A stretch of 64,000 nucleotides of DNA from Burkholderiales bacterium (GTDB lineage: Bacteria; Pseudomonadota; Gammaproteobacteria; Burkholderiales; Burkholderiaceae_A). The translations under genes and the position numbers were made by a program. Of the stretch, positions 1 to 9,302 are shown piece after piece; positions within the stretch are counted from its first letter, which is position 1; each line of letters begins with the position of its first letter. The notes beneath the pieces were generated by a model. The model ran no database searches and was not told the origin of the DNA. It was given only the letters and a program-made list of their open reading frames with translations. The stretch spans positions 62,001-126,000 of the forward strand of contig JAIXOP010000011.1 of NCBI GenBank assembly GCA_027486725.1, in the 5' to 3' direction.

Positions 1-1
1 T

Positions 2-1198
2 GCCCTGCCCTTCTTCGGCTTCGAGGCATATTCCCAGCGGCTGATTCGGCGAGGCCAACGCGAGCAGTGGCAGGCCGTGCTCTCGCAAGACGAGACCTTT
101 GGGGCGATCTTGGCCAGCCTTGCGGCCGAGGCACTTGGGCTGCCTGGAACTGCCCCCGAGGCGATTCTGGCCAGCCAGCACAAGCTCTGGGCACGACAGG
201 TCATGACGCAGGCCTGCCCTGAGGTCGCTGTACCGGCGTCGGCGCTCGACTGGCGGCCAGGCGAGCCCGCACCGCGGGTGAGCGGCTTTCCTTTTTTCCT
301 CAAGCCCATCCGGGCAAGCTTCTCGGTCTTGGCACGGCGAATCCACAACCAGGCCGAGCTCGACGAGCACCTGCAATTCAGCCTGCGAGAGCGGGCCACC
401 CTCGGCTGGCTGGTGCGGCCCTTCGAGCAGCTCTGTGCCACTCGAATCCCCGATGCACCTCCCGCCCTGGGATTCATGCGCGAGCCCATTGCCGAAGGCC
501 TGCAGTTCAATCTCGACGGCTATGTATTCGAGGGCACCGTGAACTTCCTCGGTGCTGTAGCGGCTGTCATGTATCCAGGAACCCAGGCCTTTCAGCGCTG
601 GGAATACCCGGGCCAGGTCCCCGCCGACGCGCTGGCTCGGGCCCAAGATGCCAGCCGACGATTTCTCGCTGCGGTGGGCTTCTCCCACGGCATCTTCAAC
701 ACCGAGTTCATCTACAACCCCCGCAGTGAGGCACTCACCATGCTGGAGTGCAATCCGCGGATGGCCTCACAGTTCAGCGATTTGTATCGGGCGGTGGACG
801 GGATCGACCTGCACCGACTGGGGCTGGGGTTGGCCTTGGGCGACCGGTCCATGATCGCGCACCGCGAGGAGCCCAGGGGCCGACAGGCCTCGAGTCTCGT
901 CTGGCGATCATTTGGGCTGAACGACACCCCACCCATGCCATCGAGGTCCCGCGTCGCCGAACTGCGTCGAGCGTTTCCCGATGCGGAGTTCTTTGTCTTC
1001 GATCGCGACCTCGATGAGCGCCGCAGGGACTTCAAGTGGCTGGGGTCGCACCGCTACGGCATTCTCAATCTCAGTGCCCAGTCGCCGGGGGACATGTTCG
1101 ATCGGGCTCAGCGGGCGGCGGATTTGCTGGGCTGGCCCAATGCACCCTTCTCGGAGGCCATCCAGGCCCAGAGTCCAACGCTGCTGGCCGCGACATAG
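2..1198 (+). CDS. ATP-grasp domain protein, 5'-truncated by window edge
   Basis: The reading frame is open from base 2, so the true start lies outside the window; an internal GTG at 77 is not a convincing start. The visible 398 residues have ATP-grasp character: a lysine in an FFLKPI context, and near the C-terminus a GIFNTEF strand followed by a LECNPR motif, which in this superfamily supplies the Mg-ATP glutamate and asparagine. ATP-grasp enzymes join a carboxylate to an amine or similar nucleophile; the substrate here cannot be read from sequence. Its 3' end overlaps the convergent glucan synthase gene by 91 bases. Its position beside glucan genes suggests, only by context, a role in envelope or polysaccharide modification. 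Confidence 0.75.
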   Translation, partial: ALPFFGFEAYSQRLIRRGQREQWQAVLSQDETFGAILASLAAEALGLPGTAPEAILASQHKLWARQVMTQACPEVAVPASALDWRPGEPAPRVSGFPFFLKPIRASFSVLARRIHNQAELDEHLQFSLRERATLGWLVRPFEQLCATRIPDAPPALGFMREPIAEGLQFNLDGYVFEGTVNFLGAVAAVMYPGTQAFQRWEYPGQVPADALARAQDASRRFLAAVGFSHGIFNTEFIYNPRSEALTMLECNPRMASQFSDLYRAVDGIDLHRLGLGLALGDRSMIAHREEPRGRQASSLVWRSFGLNDTPPMPSRSRVAELRRAFPDAEFFVFDRDLDERRRDFKWLGSHRYGILNLSAQSPGDMFDRAQRAADLLGWPNAPFSEAIQAQSPTLLAAT

Positions 1199-3873
1199 GG
1201 CAGCGCTAGGGCAGTGAGCAGCAGCGACCAGGCCCAGGCCGGTGCCCGGTCGTAGTCGAGCAGGCCCACCCCCACGGCCCAGGCAAAGCCCAGCGCAAGC
1301 GCCAGCATGGCGGGGCCCGTCAGGGCCGAAGCAAGACGGACAAGCCACTGCCACGCGCCCGTGGGTGCAGGCCCTGCACGGGTGCCCTGAAACACCAGGG
1401 CGCGCCGGCCAATGCCGGCAGCCATCCCGCGCAAGACCGAGACGCCGATGGTGGGGGTGAGGGCCACCCCCATGAGGGTTGCGGCAGCGATGTCCGACCA
1501 GCGGCGGTGCGGCTGCTGCATCCGCATCTGCCATGGGCCCAGAACAAGGCGCGCTGCCCAGAAGACTGCCAGCGGCATCCACAGCGCATCCAAGGGCAGG
1601 CCCAACATCCCCGGTCCATCGCCACCCTGCACGATCAGGGCAACAGTCCAAGCCACCGCCGCGATGGAAAACAGGGTGTGAAGCCCGTCGGTCAGCCAGC
1701 CAGCCCAGCCCATCCAAAAATGGTAAGCCTGCCCCGATCGCAGTCCCAGGCGCGGGCGACATCCGTGCGCCGAACTCCAGCCGTGCAGGCAGAGAATCTG
1801 CATGGCGCCCTGGGCCCATCGACTGCGCTGTCGGGCATAGGCAGACACATGGGCTGGCAGTTGGCCTTCGCCCGCAACTCGAGGGCGGTACTCGACCCGA
1901 TGGCCCGCCTGCAATAGCCGCAGCCCCAGCTCGCTGTCCTCGCACAGGGTGGCCGAAGACCACCCACCCACCTCAACCAAGGCAGCCCGTCGGATCAAAC
2001 ACATGGTGCCGTGCTGAAGTGCCGCGCCATGAGCCTGTCGGTGCAGCATGCCGCTGGCAAAGAAACTCTCGAGCTCGGTGTCCATGCCGCGAGCAAGCAG
2101 CGACTCCGCCTCTCGGCTGCTGAGCCGATGCGCCTGGGGATACTGCAGCAGCCCGCACCCAGCTCCGGGATCGCTCGACAAGGCGTCGGCCAGCCAATCG
2201 GGGTGGACCACATAGTCCGCGTCGACCACCGCAATCCATTGCGCCCAATCGGCGGTGTGGTGCAAGGCCAGATTCAGAGCGCCGGCCTTAAACCCAGGCA
2301 GAGTCTCCACGCCGATGAACTTCAGGCGGGGGTCGGCCAGCGCGCGGCACCACTCCTCGAGCTCGTCGGACAGCCGGCGGTCGCGGGTGTTGTTGTCGAC
2401 CAGCACAACCTCCAACCGGGGGTAGCGCATCGACAGCAGGCTGCGGACTCCTGCCATCACCATCGAGGGATCCTCGTTGGCGCAGGCCATGTGAATGCTG
2501 ACCCCCGGCAGAGGCTGCTCTGCCCCCAGATGTCGTTCCCCAGGTCTCGACACCATCGTTGACAGGGGCGCATCGGGTGCAGGCATGCGCGGCGAGAGGC
2601 GTTCGGCACGGCGAGATCCGAGCAGCTCGAACATCTGTCCCAACACCACCGCCGCCATCAGCGCCAGCGGTGGCAGCAGCCCCAGCAACACCGCCCAATC
2701 CCAGGCACTGGGGTAGTTGGCCAGCGGCACCGCCAAGAATGCAACCATCAGGCCCGAGGCCCCCTGAAGGGCGACCGCCATGAGCACCTCGCCCGACCGG
2801 CCAATGCCGGATCGGGCGACCACCAACAGCACGACCATGCTGGCCCCCAGAATGCTCGCCGCCAGTGCACGCCAGCGCCAGCTGGGGTCGGGGTTGGCAT
2901 CGCCCGAGAGTGAAAACTTCGGCACTCGTGCGGCATCGAGCAGGCCCCAATGGGCGCCCACCGGGCCCTCGGTGCTCTGCCCCTTCCAAGGCTGATCAAT
3001 GGCCTCCATGAGAAAGGCCTCGGGCGGACTCTGCATGGCGTGCCACCGCGCCAGCACCTCACGCACAAAGCGTGCCTGGGCCGTGGGTGAGGCCTCGGCC
3101 GCACCAAAGCTTCCACCGCCGCTGGGCCAGCCCACCTCGGCCACAACAATGCGTCGGCCGGGATAACGCTGCGCCAGCGCGCGGTACCGATCCACCACCA
3201 TCCCGGCGGCCACCTCGAGCGGGACACCTTCCCAGTAAGGCAGCAGGTGGACGCCAATGAAATCCACCTCACGAACCAGCCAGGGGTTGGACTCCCAGAT
3301 GTGCCAGGGCTCCGCCGTCGAGACCGGCGCGGAGAGCACCGCGCGCGCCTCGCGCAGGGCATCCCGCAGCGAGCGCGGCGAGACCATGCCGAGCAGCTGG
3401 GTCTCATTGCCCACCAGCCATTGGCGCACCAGGCCGGGATAGCGCAATTCCACGGCCCGCGCCGCGGCCAATTCGGCCTCATTGCGTCGCAGATCGTTGG
3501 ATAGCCAAAGGCCCGCGGTGATCTCAAAGCCCGCCGCTGCCGCAGCCTCAAACAGCGCGGGGCTCTCGGTGGTGGTGTAGGTGCGCAGGCTGCGCGTCAG
3601 GGGTCGGATCCTGGCCAGATCCTCGCGGACCACCTCTGCTGTCGGCAGCTCACCGGCTGCAGGCGACTGCCAGCGGGAGAATCCGTTGTAGGCGACCCCA
3701 GGCAGTGGTGCTGAGACCTCCGGCAGGTCGGACGGTCCTGCATGGCCTGCTGCCCAGACCAGGACATGGACAACGCCCGAGGCCAGCGCAAGCGACAATC
3801 CCCACAGCCAAGGCAAGACCGCAGCCTGCGGAGCCTGGGCGCTCGAATTCGATGGGGGGGTGACGGTGGGCAT
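1108..3873 (-). CDS. GH17-GT2 fusion, NdvB-like beta-1,3-glucan synthase
   Basis: This is a large membrane protein (921 residues from the ATG at 3873; an upstream ATG at 3927 is possible but runs deeper into the divergent gene). Order of parts: an N-terminal membrane segment; a GH17-type domain with the acid/base Glu in LVGNE (about residue 157) and nucleophile Glu in VVAEVGWP (about 246); two or more membrane helices; a family 2 glycosyltransferase domain with DAD (about 552-554), CEDSELG and QRSRW; then C-terminal membrane helices. GT2 plus GH17 in one chain is the architecture of Pseudomonas aeruginosa NdvB, which makes cyclic beta-glucans. Inferred role: membrane synthesis and trimming or transfer of beta-1,3-linked glucan from UDP-glucose. 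It is divergent from the GH17 gene at 3860. Confidence 0.85.
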   Translation of the reverse strand: MPTVTPPSNSSAQAPQAAVLPWLWGLSLALASGVVHVLVWAAGHAGPSDLPEVSAPLPGVAYNGFSRWQSPAAGELPTAEVVREDLARIRPLTRSLRTYTTTESPALFEAAAAAGFEITAGLWLSNDLRRNEAELAAARAVELRYPGLVRQWLVGNETQLLGMVSPRSLRDALREARAVLSAPVSTAEPWHIWESNPWLVREVDFIGVHLLPYWEGVPLEVAAGMVVDRYRALAQRYPGRRIVVAEVGWPSGGGSFGAAEASPTAQARFVREVLARWHAMQSPPEAFLMEAIDQPWKGQSTEGPVGAHWGLLDAARVPKFSLSGDANPDPSWRWRALAASILGASMVVLLVVARSGIGRSGEVLMAVALQGASGLMVAFLAVPLANYPSAWDWAVLLGLLPPLALMAAVVLGQMFELLGSRRAERLSPRMPAPDAPLSTMVSRPGERHLGAEQPLPGVSIHMACANEDPSMVMAGVRSLLSMRYPRLEVVLVDNNTRDRRLSDELEEWCRALADPRLKFIGVETLPGFKAGALNLALHHTADWAQWIAVVDADYVVHPDWLADALSSDPGAGCGLLQYPQAHRLSSREAESLLARGMDTELESFFASGMLHRQAHGAALQHGTMCLIRRAALVEVGGWSSATLCEDSELGLRLLQAGHRVEYRPRVAGEGQLPAHVSAYARQRSRWAQGAMQILCLHGWSSAHGCRPRLGLRSGQAYHFWMGWAGWLTDGLHTLFSIAAVAWTVALIVQGGDGPGMLGLPLDALWMPLAVFWAARLVLGPWQMRMQQPHRRWSDIAAATLMGVALTPTIGVSVLRGMAAGIGRRALVFQGTRAGPAPTGAWQWLVRLASALTGPAMLALALGFAWAVGVGLLDYDRAPAWAWSLLLTALALPYVAASSVGLWAWMASEKGALGQPSKSAAR

Positions 3874-5245
3874 CAAGCGTGCATTGTGGGGGCTGATCTG
3901 GAGCCTGGGTGGGGGGATGATCTTCAACGCAACCCCCTCCCCAGCAGAGGCGACGGAGATTGCCAGGGCGGCAGCCCGCCTGCCGGCTTGGACTCTGCCG
4001 GAAACGCGGGTTCCCTGCGTCTCCTATTCTCCCTTTCGCGAGCCGGGCCAAAGGCCCCAAGACCCCAGCCTTCGGATCTCCCCCGAGCAAATCCGCGCAG
4101 ACCTTCAACAACTGCAGGCCATCACCGGCTGCGTTCGCACCTATGGGCTGGATCATGGCCTCGACGCCCTGCCCGCCATTGCAGAATCCCTGGGCCTGCG
4201 GGTGGTGCTCGGAATCTGGATCGACCGAGACCCCGTGCGGAGCCGATCCCAGCTCGAGCGCGGACTCGCGCTGGCTGCGGCGCACCCCAACGCCGTGCGC
4301 CTGCTCATGGTGGGCAATGAGGTGATTCTCCGCGGCGAGCAGACTGCCGAGCAGATGGCCGGCTGGCTCGCCGAGGCCCAGGCCCGCACCGCCGTGCCCG
4401 TGAGCTACGCGGATGTCTGGGAATTCTGGCGAGTCCATGCGTCCGTGCTGGCACCCCATGTGGACATCGCCAGCATCCATGTCCTGCCTTACTGGGAAGA
4501 CGAGCCCGTGGGGGTGGACCAGGCGGTCGCCCATGTCTTCGAGAAGGCGACACTGCTGCGAGACGTGCTGCAGCCGACCCCCATTTGGGTCGCCGAGACG
4601 GGATGGCCAGCGGCGGGACGGCAGCGCGGCCCTGCCCTGCCCAGTGTGCGTGGCCAGCAGCAGTTTGTTCAAGCCATGCTGGCTGCCAACGCGGCCAGGC
4701 CCGAGTTCACCATCAACATCATCGAGGCCTACGACCAGCCATGGAAGGCAGCCCAGGAGGGTGCCGTGGGTGCCGCCTGGGGCATTTTCGATACACGCGG
4801 CCATCTGCGGGCACTGGCAGAGCCCAGCAGCACCCCTCGGCCGTGGGCATTCCTGTGGGAGAGCCATGCCCGGCTGTCCGGCCTGCAGGTGGCAGGGCTA
4901 TGTCTGGCGCTCGTGCTCGCAGTTGTTGGCCGCAAGGCCCTGGGGCTCTGGCTGCTGGTGGTGGCCGTCGACCTGTTCTTTTTGCTCACTGAGGGGCGCT
5001 ATCGATCCATTGCCTGGGGCATTCCCATGCTGGGCCTGGCTGCCATCGCCCTGCGTGGGATTCATGCCCCACGCTGGGGGTCTGTCGCCCTTCTCGGCAC
5101 GGCGGGCCTTGGCCTCGCCTTGCTGCACGACGAGGGCCTTGCCAATTTGCAGCTGAATCTTTATCTGGGCGCCACCGTGGGTGCAGCAGTCTGGCTGCTG
5201 TTGGGGCCAGCGAAGCTGCGCAGAAGAACGCCGGTGAGATCGTGA
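3860..5245 (+). CDS. GH17 family glycoside hydrolase (exo-beta-1,3-glucanase-like), membrane anchored
   Basis: It is 461 residues from a GTG start at 3860 (a GTG at 3866 is equally possible). A hydrophobic N-terminal segment is followed by a GH17 barrel containing MVGNE (Glu about 154) and WVAETGWP (Glu about 246), the two catalytic glutamates of the family. The C-terminal 110 residues are strongly hydrophobic, with about four membrane spans, so the enzyme is likely tethered with its hydrolase domain outside the cytoplasm. It pairs divergently with the GT2-GH17 synthase, which carries a related GH17 domain; together they suggest production and processing of one beta-1,3-glucan. Its 3' end overlaps the convergent sulfatase-fold gene by 85 bases. 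Confidence 0.85.
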   Translation: MTVGIKRALWGLIWSLGGGMIFNATPSPAEATEIARAAARLPAWTLPETRVPCVSYSPFREPGQRPQDPSLRISPEQIRADLQQLQAITGCVRTYGLDHGLDALPAIAESLGLRVVLGIWIDRDPVRSRSQLERGLALAAAHPNAVRLLMVGNEVILRGEQTAEQMAGWLAEAQARTAVPVSYADVWEFWRVHASVLAPHVDIASIHVLPYWEDEPVGVDQAVAHVFEKATLLRDVLQPTPIWVAETGWPAAGRQRGPALPSVRGQQQFVQAMLAANAARPEFTINIIEAYDQPWKAAQEGAVGAAWGIFDTRGHLRALAEPSSTPRPWAFLWESHARLSGLQVAGLCLALVLAVVGRKALGLWLLVVAVDLFFLLTEGRYRSIAWGIPMLGLAAIALRGIHAPRWGSVALLGTAGLGLALLHDEGLANLQLNLYLGATVGAAVWLLLGPAKLRRRTPVRS

Positions 5246-6870
5246 AGCCCGCCCAGACGCTGTCGGCCCTCAGGCTGCGCTGCCGGCAGCCCCGGGGATA
5301 GGCCCTCGGCGTCGAGGCGCTCCAAGAGCCGACGACTGCGGCTGGCCACCAACACCGGCACATCCCAGGGCGGCTGGGCGCCAGCCACATTGGCGGTGGG
5401 CTGGTGGTCACCGAAGAAGACCAGCACGCGATCGCGCGGCCAGGGGCGCTGCACCGCCTGGGCAAGCCAGCGCAGGGTGTAGCGAGCCAGGTCGATGTAG
5501 CCCGGCCGCATGTCCAGCCAGTTGGTCTCCACCGCCTGGGTCCTCGCCACATCGGCCGGGTCGTAGGGCTCTTGCGTGAGCAGCCGCGACCAGTCCGACT
5601 GCAGCGGCGGCGTGGGCGAGAACGGAAAGTGCGTGGTAATGAGCGGAAAGAACACGAACTGCGGTCCCGCTGCGGAGAGCGCCTGGAGCTTGGGCTCGGC
5701 CAGGGCCCAGGCCGCCTGATCGGGAATCTTCCAGTAAGTCATGGGCGGGCCGCGATAGTCCAGAGCCGGGCCATCGATGTAAGTGTCGAAGCGGTAAAAG
5801 GCGCGCTCCGGCCAAGGCCAATAGACCGATGCATAGAGGCCCACCGCTCGATGGCCGACACTCTGGAACACCTGAATGAGGGTGGGTCGATCCGTGGTGA
5901 TCAGCAGATCGTGGCGCTGAGGGACCGACAAGTCGACCCCCGAGAGGATGCCCACATGCGAGAGGTCGCTGCCCCCACCGATGGTCGGAGCCTCGAAAAA
6001 ACCGGACTGCAGGCCATATCCTGCGGCGCGCAGAGCCTCCTCGAACTGCTTCCAGTCGGGCGCCAGGGCGGCGCGAATCTCCGGATCGTCGAACATCACC
6101 GCCCCGAAGGATTCCAAGGAAATCATCCAGACATCGCTGCCCGACACGCCGGCCAGCCGCTGCTCCACCGGCAGCGCCAGGGCCGACTCCACCGAAGGCG
6201 ATGGCGGAAGGCGCTCGGCGGCGGCTCTGGGATTCCACTGCGCGTAGACCGCCGAGGCAGCGAGTTTCAGTTGCTGGGCATAGACGGGCACCACGGGCTT
6301 GGAGACCAAGGGCCAGGTGAATGGCTGGCCCGCCAGATTCGCCACCGCCATCGCAGCACCGAGAGTGCCCACGCCCAGGGTGACGCGCCGCCGAAGCGGG
6401 GTGCGGGTCCAGACCACGAGACCATCCTCGCAAAGGGTGCGCCAGGCGCTGCGCAAAAGGCGATGCAGGCCAAGCGTGACCAGCACCACACCAATGGCTG
6501 CGGCAGCGGTCTGCCACCAAGGCCAGGACTGCGCCGTCACCCACACAAATCTCGGAAGCTGCGGCACATCCCAGTAAAGATTGATCGGGCGACCGAAGAG
6601 GCTGGGAGCCATTAGGTCCACATACCGACCCAGAGCCAGCAGACCATAAACCGCGGCGAGCCAGCCAAAGGCGCGCGACCCAAGACGGATGCGCAGCGCA
6701 TAGACCACCGCCAGCACCACAACCATCAGGGCCAGCTCACCCGAAAACCGATGATCCGGCCGAACCCAGGGCGTGGGCCAAATGTTGGTCCACGACAGGA
6801 TGAGGTTGAGAAACAGCAGGGCGAGCACTGCCCGCCAGGGACGCTCCGGGGTGCGGAACCGCAGGGTCAA
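5161..6870 (-). CDS. LTA synthase/OpgB-like sulfatase-fold membrane phosphotransferase
   Basis: It is 569 residues from a TTG at 6870 whose last two bases lie in the TGA of the thioesterase gene (TTGA overlap); an upstream ATG at 6969 would run through that gene and is unlikely. The N-terminal 190 residues hold about four or five membrane spans, followed by an extracytoplasmic alkaline-phosphatase/sulfatase fold with SLESF, a glycine-rich TIGGGSD segment where the nucleophile loop is expected, and FFGDHQP for metal binding. This is the layout of lipoteichoic acid synthase and of OpgB/MdoB, which put phosphoglycerol on periplasmic glucans. Beside two glucan genes, a glucan-decorating phosphoglycerol transferase is a reasonable inference, but substrate and nucleophile are not proven. 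Confidence 0.75.
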   Translation of the reverse strand: MTLRFRTPERPWRAVLALLFLNLILSWTNIWPTPWVRPDHRFSGELALMVVVLAVVYALRIRLGSRAFGWLAAVYGLLALGRYVDLMAPSLFGRPINLYWDVPQLPRFVWVTAQSWPWWQTAAAAIGVVLVTLGLHRLLRSAWRTLCEDGLVVWTRTPLRRRVTLGVGTLGAAMAVANLAGQPFTWPLVSKPVVPVYAQQLKLAASAVYAQWNPRAAAERLPPSPSVESALALPVEQRLAGVSGSDVWMISLESFGAVMFDDPEIRAALAPDWKQFEEALRAAGYGLQSGFFEAPTIGGGSDLSHVGILSGVDLSVPQRHDLLITTDRPTLIQVFQSVGHRAVGLYASVYWPWPERAFYRFDTYIDGPALDYRGPPMTYWKIPDQAAWALAEPKLQALSAAGPQFVFFPLITTHFPFSPTPPLQSDWSRLLTQEPYDPADVARTQAVETNWLDMRPGYIDLARYTLRWLAQAVQRPWPRDRVLVFFGDHQPTANVAGAQPPWDVPVLVASRSRRLLERLDAEGLSPGLPAAQPEGRQRLGGLHDLTGVLLRSFAGPNSSQTAAPTVAPR

Positions 6871-7319
6871 GTGGCCGCGCCCTGCGGCAGAGCAGCGGAT
6901 GGCAGGCCCACCAGCGCGCGGACAGGATCGGGCAGGGCCATGGACTTGCCGGTGTTGGTGTCGATCCAAACGATCTTGGCGAACCCCTCGGCGTGAAGGC
7001 GCTCATCGCCCACCGGCCGCATCTCGAAGCGGGTGGTGAAGCTGCTGCGCCCGACCTCTTCCACAAAGACCTTCACCTCCACGGTTGCCGGGTAGGTGAG
7101 GGGCAGGCGGAAGGTGCAGCTGGTGTTGATCAGCACTGGGCCAGAACCCGACTGCGGGCCGCAGGGGATGTCGTGCAGATCGAGCCAATCCACACGGGCC
7201 TGCTCTGCATAACGGAAGTAGTAGGTGTTGTTGAGGTGCCCATAGGCATCCATCTCGCCCCAACGCATGGGGATGAGGCTGGTGTGGATGGGGACTGGAG
7301 GGTTGGAAGGCTGGGTCAT
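6867..7319 (-). CDS. YbgC/FadM-type acyl-CoA thioesterase
   Basis: It is a 150-residue single hotdog-fold protein. The segment RWGEMDAYGHLNNTYYFRY is the 4-hydroxybenzoyl-CoA thioesterase signature, with the catalytic Asp and the His-Asn-Asn pair. The family hydrolyses acyl-CoA thioesters in the cytoplasm. It starts inside the stop of the crotonase gene upstream (ATGA, 4-base overlap) and its own stop overlaps the TTG of the next gene, so translation is probably coupled through all three. The acyl chain specificity is not visible. The neighbouring crotonase and hydroxybutyrate dehydrogenase make a fatty-acid or PHA-linked role plausible. Confidence 0.85.
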   Translation of the reverse strand: MTQPSNPPVPIHTSLIPMRWGEMDAYGHLNNTYYFRYAEQARVDWLDLHDIPCGPQSGSGPVLINTSCTFRLPLTYPATVEVKVFVEEVGRSSFTTRFEMRPVGDERLHAEGFAKIVWIDTNTGKSMALPDPVRALVGLPSAALPQGAAT

Positions 7320-8152
7320 CGCGAAGACTTTGATCGGTTGGCGGCCGAGAGTGTAGCCCGATGCTCGGCATGACCCATCAAGGTTCGTTGGGTGGCGCGT
7401 TCGGCTGCCAGGGCCCGGTCTTCCGCTGCGTGCCAGGCCCTCTGAATCAGCCGCTTGGCACGACCCATGGCCTTGGGCGGCAGCGCCAGATACTTCAGCG
7501 CCTGCGTGCGTGCCTCGCTGGCGGGGTCGGGCGATGCGGTGGTCACCAGACCCAGCTCGGCCGCCTCCAGCCCCGAGACCACCCGCCCGGTCATGGCCAG
7601 ATCTTTGGCAATGTCGATCCGCACCAGCTCTCGCAGCAGGGTGGGGCCACCCATGTCCGGCACCAGACCCCAGCGCATCTCCATGAATGAGAGGCGCGCC
7701 TCGGGATGGGCAATGCGGAAATCCGCACCCAGGGCGAGCTGCACTCCGGCCCCATAACAGTGCCCCTCGATCACCGCGAACACCGGCATTGGAAGCCGAC
7801 GCCAGCCCATGGCCCAGGTCTGAAAGAGATTCTCAACCGGCGACCATAGGCGCAAGGCCATCAGAACCAGTTGCATCGGGCGCTTCATCAGCGCGGGGAA
7901 ATCCATGCCGGAGCAGAACGAAGCGCCCTGCCCCCGAATGAGCACCGCTCGAATGGGTGCCTGGCCGAGCTTCTGGGCATGCCGCGGGGAACGCAGCCAT
8001 CGTTGCGCCCTGGCCACCCCCGAGAGGGTCTCGGGCAGGACAGCGTTGTGCTTGTCGGGACGGGTCAGCCAGACCGTGGCCAGGCCGGGGATCTCGGGGT
8101 GCAACTCAATGGCAACGGTGGGGGAAGTCTGGATCCGCACGGGAATCTCCAT
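7316..8152 (-). CDS. Crotonase/enoyl-CoA hydratase family protein
   Basis: It is 278 residues. The crotonase fold is recognisable from the two oxyanion-hole segments: ASFCSGMDF, which follows a RPDKHNA-type opening, and EGHCYGAGVQLALGADFRIA. The following FMEMRWGLVPDMGG stretch holds an acidic residue at the usual catalytic site, with an Asp further on as in dienoyl-CoA isomerase-like members, so hydratase and isomerase are both possible. Its start overlaps the end of the upstream phosphodiesterase gene by 47 bases and its stop overlaps the thioesterase start by 4. Confidence 0.85.
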   Translation of the reverse strand: MEIPVRIQTSPTVAIELHPEIPGLATVWLTRPDKHNAVLPETLSGVARAQRWLRSPRHAQKLGQAPIRAVLIRGQGASFCSGMDFPALMKRPMQLVLMALRLWSPVENLFQTWAMGWRRLPMPVFAVIEGHCYGAGVQLALGADFRIAHPEARLSFMEMRWGLVPDMGGPTLLRELVRIDIAKDLAMTGRVVSGLEAAELGLVTTASPDPASEARTQALKYLALPPKAMGRAKRLIQRAWHAAEDRALAAERATQRTLMGHAEHRATLSAANRSKSSR

Positions 8153-9302
8153 TCAACAAACACTCGAGGGTGGACCGCACCGAGAGCGCACTGCGGGCAG
8201 GCTGCGGGCCGGGGGCGATGCCGCGGCCCCAGAGCAAGAAAATGCCGTGCATCTCGGGGTGTGTTCCGGGGTAGCCATGCTGTCCAGGGATTGGAAAGCC
8301 CAGCCGGCGATCGGTGACCGACCAGCCCATCGATGCCACACACACGATGTCCGGAACCCGTGAGTGTGCCTCGAGACCCCAAGCCTCGGGGAGCTGGGTC
8401 TTGCCATGGCACTGCAGCTTGGGTTCGCGGGCCAGCCGCTGCAAGACTGCACCGCGGTCTTCGCCATGCAGGCGCAGGCCCGAGGCAGGTCCAAACCATT
8501 CCCAGCGCACCGCCGGGAATCCCTCGATCAGTTCGGGGGCGTAAATTTGCTGATTCCAAGGCACCGGTGCCATGCCGTGGTCCGACACCACCACCAGCCG
8601 GGTTCCGGCCAGCAGCCCCCGGCTCTCCAGACCATCGAGAAGCCGGGCCAGGGCCGCATCCACGTCCTGAATCGCGCGATCCACCGCATCGCTGCCGGGG
8701 CCCGTGCTGTGGCCTGCGCTGTCGACCGCCGAGAAATACAGGGTGGCCAGCCGCGGTCGCCGATGGGCAGGACGATCGAACCACGACAACAGCAGGTCCA
8801 CCCGCTGGGTGTGGCCCAAGTCTCCGTCGTAAGGCAGCCAGTCCCTCGGCTGAACGCCCTGAATCTTGACCTCCGAACCGGGCCAAAAGACAGTGGCCGT
8901 GGGCAGGCCACGCTTTTCGAGCGACACCCACAGCGGGTCTGCGGTGGTCCACCAGGCGGGGTTGGTGATGGCCTCTCGATCCCTCAGGCGGAAGACCTGA
9001 CCAGGGATGGCCGGGTCGTGCATGGTGTTGTTGACGATGCCATGGCGGTGCGGCGGCTGCCCAGTGATGATGCTCAGGTGATTGGTGAAGGTGGCCGACG
9101 GAAACGCTGGGATGAGCGCCTGCGCCCGCCGACCCTCGGCGGCCAAGCGCCGCAGCGTGGGGCTCGGGTGCTGGTCAAGGTAATCCGCCCGATAGCCGTC
9201 GATGCTCACCAGGACGACTCTGGGGGTGGCATCCTCGGCCGACCATGCCCCCTTGGCAGCGAATGCCAGCGCCGCTGCCGCCAGAAACATCGGCCAACGC
9301 AT
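8106..9302 (-). CDS. Alkaline-phosphatase-fold phosphodiesterase (NPP family), exported
   Basis: It is 398 residues from an ATG at 9302 that overlaps the TGA of the upstream dehydrogenase (TGATG). Translation from there gives a clear signal peptide (hydrophobic stretch ending near AKGAWSA). The mature part has VVLVSIDGYRADYL (metal-binding Asp) and PAFPSATFTNHLSIITG, the loop with the nucleophilic Thr of nucleotide pyrophosphatase/phosphodiesterases, then VVSDHGM for metal binding. It probably cleaves phosphodiester or pyrophosphate bonds in the periplasm; the substrate is unknown. A longer frame reaching 9767 exists but is out-of-frame shadow of the dehydrogenase gene. Confidence 0.85.
   Translation of the reverse strand: MRWPMFLAAAALAFAAKGAWSAEDATPRVVLVSIDGYRADYLDQHPSPTLRRLAAEGRRAQALIPAFPSATFTNHLSIITGQPPHRHGIVNNTMHDPAIPGQVFRLRDREAITNPAWWTTADPLWVSLEKRGLPTATVFWPGSEVKIQGVQPRDWLPYDGDLGHTQRVDLLLSWFDRPAHRRPRLATLYFSAVDSAGHSTGPGSDAVDRAIQDVDAALARLLDGLESRGLLAGTRLVVVSDHGMAPVPWNQQIYAPELIEGFPAVRWEWFGPASGLRLHGEDRGAVLQRLAREPKLQCHGKTQLPEAWGLEAHSRVPDIVCVASMGWSVTDRRLGFPIPGQHGYPGTHPEMHGIFLLWGRGIAPGPQPARSALSVRSTLECLLNGDSRADPDFPHRCH

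Noticed and set aside
6870-6969. ATG start for the LTA-synthase-like gene at 6969
   Set aside because: The extra 33 residues are Arg/Pro-rich shadow of the thioesterase gene; the TTG at 6870 overlaps its stop neatly.
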